From: Ianthella basta
Lineage: Eukaryota > Porifera > Demospongiae > Verongiida > Ianthellidae
Length of the DNA stretch: 64,000 nucleotides
Direction: 5' to 3'
NCBI GenBank assembly: GCA_964019415.1
Contig: OZ025884.1
Location: forward strand, 3,162,193-3,226,192
In this document: one piece after another, positions 58,901 through 64,000 of the stretch
How the letters are laid out: each line of letters starts with the position of its first letter
Numbering within the stretch: position 1 is the stretch's first letter
Translations under genes and position numbers: made by a program
Notes under the pieces: generated by a model
The model's database searches: none
What the model saw: only the letters and a program-made list of their open reading frames with translations
Told to the model about the DNA's origin: nothing

Positions 58901-61090
58901 GCCTCTGATTTGCAGCTTTGACACACAGTCAGCTTCAACTTCTTTAATGACTTAGCGGCCTCACACAATTTTTTGGCATCTACGTGAAGAGAGGAAGGGG
59001 AACCGAATAATAGCTATGCCTGACTCCCCAATGTATAACAAACCTGTGTTGTCACAGCTGCTATCCATATTACACATATTAAAACAATAGGAAGGTTACT
59101 TATACATACTGTGAAACCTGTCTAAGACAGCCACGTGTGGCCCAGTTCTAATTGATCTTTATAGAGAGGTGGCTACTGTACAGAGGTGGACTGTAATGGT
59201 TTAGTGCTATCTGGAGCCAGGGTAACTAGCTGTTTTAGAGAGGTGGCTGCCTAACACAGTGACCATCTTAGACAGGGTCCACTGCCTTCTTCATTGAGAC
59301 AACCGAAGGGATCACACATGTACCACCTCCATACAAAACAGATAATGTTATCAATAAGATGGTCCCAACCACTCACCTTCAGTGGAGAACTGGACCACAT
59401 CTAGTGTTAGCGACTGCAAAAGGGGATTACAGCTCACAACTGAACACACATGATGGAAACTGGCGGGGTATAAGAAATGGATGGATGATGTGTGTAGTTC
59501 AGTCAGATGGTTGCACTTGGTGAGGCAGTGGTAGAGTACCATAGTGTCAAAATGACTGAGGTACAAATCAAAGATGAGACAGCTGCTCAACTGCGTGACA
59601 ATGCTCTGGGTGAGAGACTCATTCTGAGACTCAAACAAAGCGTGAAACACATACAATAGATGAAGATTGTCATGGTTACATCTTGCTGGCAGGTCACTGC
59701 TTGTGGCAAAGATGGCCTCACGGACCTCCACTGACTTGAACCGTGTTAGACCGGCAAAAAACTTCAGGGTAACAGCAAACTTGGGGTTGTGGCGGTTCTT
59801 CTTCCAAAATGCAGCTTGCTCTGCCTCAGTCAACAGAGAGAGATAATAAGCAGCAAAGTATTCCTGCTTTGTTGTATGGCTGAAGTGCAGTGTACTGCGT
59901 GTTGAGTAACCGGGTTCCTGGCTGGCGTGCAAGTGGAGGAGGCCACTGAAAGAGGACTCATTCAATGAGTTGCCTGGCGGGATCGAGAAGATGTGACGTA
60001 CATCAACTTCTTGGAAGATGTAGTCAGGTGGTTCCAGGGTGAGACCTTTGAAGGCGAGGACACCGAGGGAAGACAACAGGTGCTTAACATCCAGTGGGAG
60101 GTCAGTGAGAGATTGGTCAATTTGGTAATCTTGCTTCTCCTTCTCTCGTTTCTCTCGAGTGATAATCCTGGCAATGGAGGATTTGTAGCACTCCGTCATT
60201 GTTGCAGGGAATGACTTGCCTGCAACACCATGTTCATAGACAGAACACAAAATCAATAAATTCATAGGGATATGCGATCCTCCCAAGAGGTCTGGACGGG
60301 CCCTTAGATCAGTCAACATGGCTTCCCCTTTGCCCGGTTCACTCTTGAAGAAGTCCTTCACATATGACTCCACTGCTTCCTTTTCAAACCCAAGGATCTC
60401 GTAGAAGACTGTCCTGTGCTTTTGTAGTAGCGGACACCCACCGGGACGTGTCGACACTATGAAGTGTGCTTGAGGAAGAAGCCGGCCTTCCAGGAGTGCT
60501 CCTAGGAGGGATCCCTCAGGGTTGGCCATCAGGCCACGGACCTCATCAGCTCCGTCAAAAATCATGAGCACATTCTCCCCCTCGCTCTCCAACAGTGCTT
60601 CAGTAGATGCAGAGCATTTATTCCCTCTAATGTAATATCGGAGAAGTTGTTCCAAGTTGGCATCATTGTCATGTTTCAGTGCATCTGACACGGCCTTGTC
60701 ACGCAGAGGGAAGAACAGGACGAGGGAATAGTCGCTTGGTTCGTCGCTGGCCACTTTTCGACAAAGGTGCTTAAGGAAAGTGGTTTTACCTGTGCCAGGC
60801 TGCCCAAAAATGATCCTGGTTTGCTGGGGTCCTTTCTTAAGGAAATCACTGACTGTCAATTGTTTAGTCACTCCTTCTGACATTTGTACGCCGTAGTCAC
60901 GATATCGATTCAAAAACTCGCCCGGGTTTACGTCTCCCTTCTTTCTTGGTTGAGGGTCATTCTGCAGTACAGCTACTTTTGTAAACTGTAGCTCACGTGG
61001 CCCTTCTGTGAGGGGCAGCCGCTGGTACCTGCTGTAGGCAAGTCTCCTTGCATGTTGGAGTGGCTCTGGGAGGACAGGACACACCTCCAC
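55946..61090 (-). CDS. NACHT-LRR innate-sensor-type gene, copy 4 (open over about 798 aa)
   Basis: Exons 61090-59377, 58979-58834, 58619-58490, 57912-57746 and 56185-55946. All borders are GT/AG and phases agree to the TAG at 55946. Residue numbers below count from 61090. About 1-85 is a linker, Walker A GQPGTGKT is at about 96-103, Walker B VLMIFDGADE at about 174-183, sensor STRP near 213, and a winged-helix region follows. C-terminal ribonuclease-inhibitor-type LRRs include CRLQRLRLWGGS, QLRTLDIYMVNP and LSARASRALAAGFSKN. NACHT-LRR proteins are cytosolic pattern sensors that oligomerise on ATP binding. The exon at 61090 begins behind a CTGTAG acceptor, so at least one upstream exon with the ATG and any effector domain (CARD, Death) is not identified. 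A tiny ATGGAA exon before GTAATC near 61160 would be in phase but is speculative. This is the only NACHT-LRR copy here without a visible lesion. Confidence 0.82.
56804..57478. mobile_element. TA-flanked MITE in an intron of NACHT-LRR copy 4
   Basis: The ends are inverted copies starting CCGTATGGCCGGAAATTTTG (CCATATGGCCAGAAATTTTG at the other end), flanked by TA (56802-56803 and 57479-57480). Copy 3 has the empty site near 42122. The interior contains a coding-like stretch on - (57289-57050) with HVFKEFCTPQVEEEREEAEG that I do not recognise. Confidence 0.75.
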
Positions 61091-62218
61091 CTACAGGAGC
61101 AGGGAGGGGGAGGGGTGATAAAAGTTAGTGAGGAAGCATCACTGGATACACTTAACTGGATTACTTCCATTGAAAAGTACTTGAACAATGTGTATTAGAG
61201 CAGGTGACAGCCCATCCAATGATAACGTTCCTTCCAGATTTTGCAATACGTATATACGTATATAGTATGGTGATTGTGCAACTATATGAAGTGGTCTGAT
61301 ATAAAATTGCTTTCAGGTCTGATATTTGATTTCAGATCTGATATCAGGGTCAAAGGTCAATAAAAGCCACTTTGCATTAACTTACATTTAAAGAAGCAAA
61401 ACACAACACACAGGGATGACAATCATGAGAAAGTCTGCACATGCAATAAGTGAGTTAAAATCACTTTGTTCTCGGTGGTTATTCCGTAGCCTCGAACCCG
61501 TTCCTTACTGAGATGGCCAGATCTGTCTATAATGACTTTCTTAGGAACCGCAGCAGCATATAGTCAGGTGATCCCAGTTGTTCACAGATTGTGACTTGTC
61601 TTTGATTCAGGCACTCAAGCCAGACAATTGAAAAGGACAACCAGCGGCTAATGTCGTCGCTGTTTCTGCCTATCAGCACATTTTCAGGTTATTGGCTGTT
61701 GTGATAGCTCTTATTCTGTTCTACCTGCCATGTTCTTAAAACGTGCATAGCCCAAGCTCTTGCCCTGGCAGTGTTGTTAGGCACAAAACCTTTTGAGCAT
61801 TCTGAACATCTTCTGCAGTGGTAAAATTCTAGGTCAGTAATCTACGCTGCTGTAGCTGCAAGGATTTTCTCCTCTTTGCCTTTGGCATGCCCTCCTCTCC
61901 CAGCTCCATTGCTTGAGACCTTGCCTCAAGTGGCCACAGCAGATAAATTCAAACAAATCCCACCAATCCAACTGTGCATGCATGAAATGCCGTTTTGGTC
62001 ACAACCCAATGACGTAACTAGGTGCTAAGATGATAAAATGGAAAGGTTTGTACCCCAAGCTGTAAGTCGGCTGTAGGTCACCTTTGCACCTTTTACACAT
62101 GTAAGTAATGAATGGTGCCATATATATCACATAGGGTATGGTAGGCCGGTCCATAGCCTCGATATACAACCTTGGTGCTCATACTTACCTCGGTGCCTTA
62201 GTAAATATATGCGCCTCA
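61091..62218. other. Upstream of NACHT-LRR copy 4
   Basis: A purine/pyrimidine-rich tract (61094-61116) is the acceptor region of the NACHT exon. Beyond it I find no firm exon. Any 5' exon of the gene and the 5' LTR and gag of the retrotransposon are not recognisable here. Confidence 0.4.
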
Positions 62219-63380
62219 GCCCCACGCAACCCCTGAAGACCATGGTGGAGGTGGACGACCAGGATGTCATCATGGAGGTGGACACCGGTGCCTCAGTTAC
62301 CATCATCAGTGAGGTCACGCTGGGAAGCTACTGGCTGATGCTACCTGCCCCACCACTCCATCTAACTGATGTGAAGCTATGAACATACACGGGGGAGACA
62401 AACCCAGTGGTTGGAAGGTTGATGGTCAAGGTGCGATACCACGGCCAAGAAGAGCAACTTCCTATCGTTGACGTTTCCAGAGATGGGTCCAGCCTGTTGG
62501 GTAGAGACTGGCTGGCAAAGTTGAAGCTAGAGTGGAAGCACATCTTCAATGTGCTTGCCCAGGAGAGCCTGCAGGATGCCTTGGGACGACAAGGCATGGT
62601 GTTCAAGCCAGAGTTGGGCAGGATCCAGGGAGTTGAAGCACAGCTCCACGTCAATCCTGAGGCCCCACCATGGGAATGGCCAGGTCAATCAATGAGGAGA
62701 GTGCATGCAGTTTACGCTGGTTCCTTCTTGGGACTCATATTCCTTATCCTTATTGGCGCGCACTCCAAGTGGATGGAGGTACACATGACAAAGTCATCCA
62801 CATTGCTCATGACCATTGAGAAGATGAGAAGCACCTTTGTGACATTAGGGCTACTGGAGCAGCTGGTAACCGACAATGGCCCTAGCTTCACCAGCGAGGA
62901 GTTTTGACAGTCCATGAGGAACAATGGAGCACACCACATCACGACATCCCCTATCATCCACCATTAAATGGATTAGCCAAGAGGGTTATCCTGATGTTTA
63001 CGTCAGGGATGAAGAAGCTGACTGAAGGAACCCAGGAGACCCGATTGACTCGGTTCCTATCCCACTATCGTACAACCCCCCATGCCACAACATGCCACTC
63101 CCCAGCAGAGCTGATGCTAGGACGACAGCTCAGGACACGCCTGGACCTGCTCAAGCCACACATCAGTAAGAGAGTCAAGCACACCAGGAGCGGCAGAAGA
63201 GAGCACATGATGTTCATTCAAAGCCAAGAGAGCTCCAGCCTGGGGCACAGGTCTACGCCAAGAACTTTGGTCAAGGGCTGCCATGGCTTCCTGGGGTCAT
63301 TCAGGAGTCGAAGGGCCCCATGTCTTACACTGTTGAGCTCCAAGATGGTTGTGTCGTTTGCCGACACGTGGATAACGTGA
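62219..63380 (+). pseudogene. Ty3/gypsy-type retrotransposon polyprotein remnant
   Basis: An aspartic protease piece (62219-62382) has the DTGASVTII active site and then TGA at 62380. A following frame (62407-62907) has a protease-end and linker segment with LLGRDWLAKLKL, then jumps at about 62675 to integrase sequence: the whole reverse transcriptase and RNase H are missing. The integrase core shows HSKWMEV with Gly where the first catalytic Asp is expected, VTDNGPSF with the second Asp, a TGA at 62905, and NGLAKR with Lys where the third acidic residue is expected. All point to a long-dead copy. Gag and the 5' LTR are not found. Confidence 0.75.
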
Positions 63381-63567
63381 GAGCTCGCACAGCTACAGCC
63401 CAACCATCAGTTGAAATGGATGCCTATCCCATCATCAAGAAACCATTTCAGAACCCCGAATTGCCACCAACTGATTTGCCATCTGCTGCAGTGGGGCAGA
63501 GTCTTTGCCGTTCCTCCTGCCCCCACAAGTCACTAGAGTATTATGGTGTGACTGTGAGACATTGACT

Positions 63568-63580
63568 AATGGGGGAGGAG
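63568..63580 (+). promoter_or_regulatory. Polypurine tract of the retrotransposon
   Basis: A GGGGGAGGAGA run directly before TGTAATGACTGAGCAG, the usual arrangement of the plus-strand primer next to a 3' LTR. Confidence 0.6.
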
Positions 63581-64000
63581 ATGTAATGACTGAGCAGTTA
63601 GCAGTCACTGCTGTTGATTGCTGGGTATTATTATTGTTATTATGCTATTATTATGTTTGTGTTTTATGTTTGTGTTCTGTAGTGCAATGCATTAGTATTA
63701 TTATTCTTACGTATGTTGTTAGTATCTGCATTGTTACATGGTTGTCTCCTGGTTGTATTGTGCCTTTGTTCCTTTGTTCATTGATTGTATTGCTGAAGCG
63801 AATCACTGTGACAAGTGCGGTGCATGAGCGTTGCATGACCGACTGTTCCCAGAGTGTAAGAGCCTGCAGAACATTACACAACGTAGCCGGTCAAATCCTT
63901 AGAAACCTAGAAAATTTGAAAGGATGTGAAATGTTGAGCATTTAAACCATGCATACTATTAAGTCAGATCTATTGCAGGCCCAACCACATTCTATACCTA
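63581..64000 (+). mobile_element. Probable 3' LTR, running off the window
   Basis: Starts TGTAATGACTG right after the polypurine tract. The U3 is T- and A-rich. I cannot see its CA end in the window, and there is no 5' partner to compare, so the length is unknown. Confidence 0.5.

Overview
This window is eukaryotic, animal nuclear DNA. Genes are split by introns with GT/AG borders in consistent phases, there are long (TG)n/(CA)n tracts and many small transposons, and the gene families are metazoan: NACHT-LRR innate sensors, UBE2Q, and a HELZ2/UPF1-type helicase. The mixture of NACHT-LRR genes with Harbinger, integrase-core DNA transposons, Helitron and hammerhead-ribozyme retroelements, plus runs rich in TAGCTAGC and ATGCATGC, would fit a marine invertebrate, most likely a demosponge. 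The phylum is an inference of low to moderate confidence.

Layout. Positions 1-8.9 kb hold the C-terminal half of a superfamily 1 helicase gene on the + strand: eight exons whose phases all agree, with a 4.2 kb intron cutting the Walker A motif. Positions 9.2-10.6 kb are a small transposon nest (a hAT-like MITE inside a TA-flanked MITE). From about 11.4 to 61.1 kb the sequence is a degenerate tandem array built from three gene types: NACHT-LRR genes on the - strand (four copies: 11.4-13.4, 21.5-21.8, 39.4-45.7 and 55.9-61.1 kb), the last exons of a UBE2Q-like gene on the + strand (13.6-15.1 and 25.1-26.5 kb), and an intronless fucosyltransferase-like type II membrane protein on the + strand (18.1, 32.7 and 49.4 kb). 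Only the last NACHT-LRR copy has an undamaged splice-consistent reading frame for the NACHT and LRR part. The others are a remnant, an orphan exon and a truncated, transposon-split copy. Both UBE2Q fragments are broken, by different lesions. The three fucosyltransferase-like genes are all open, and each has a perfect CArG/TATA-like box about 120 bp before its ATG. The window ends in a defective Ty3/gypsy-type retrotransposon and its probable 3' LTR.

The array has been reworked by mobile DNA: a Harbinger element directly upstream of the second fucosyltransferase-like gene, an integrase-core DNA transposon with long TIRs inside the last exon of the third NACHT-LRR copy, a Helitron helicase fragment, an RLE-type LINE 3' end, several foldback MITEs, and a 2.25 kb satellite with a 16-bp unit.

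The most unusual feature is a family of elements that carry hammerhead-ribozyme cores (CUGANGA, helix II, GAAA, then a GUH cleavage triplet and a pairing helix I). Two are inserted as head-to-head inverted dimers with 11- to 12-bp target-site duplications (26.9-27.2 and 50.8-51.5 kb). A further copy lies at 22.6 kb and decayed relics at 43.0, 45.7 and 58.3 kb. The tandem-duplication breakpoint at 45.7 kb falls inside one of these elements. They look like non-autonomous Penelope-like or retrozyme elements. No reverse transcriptase of that class is visible in the window.
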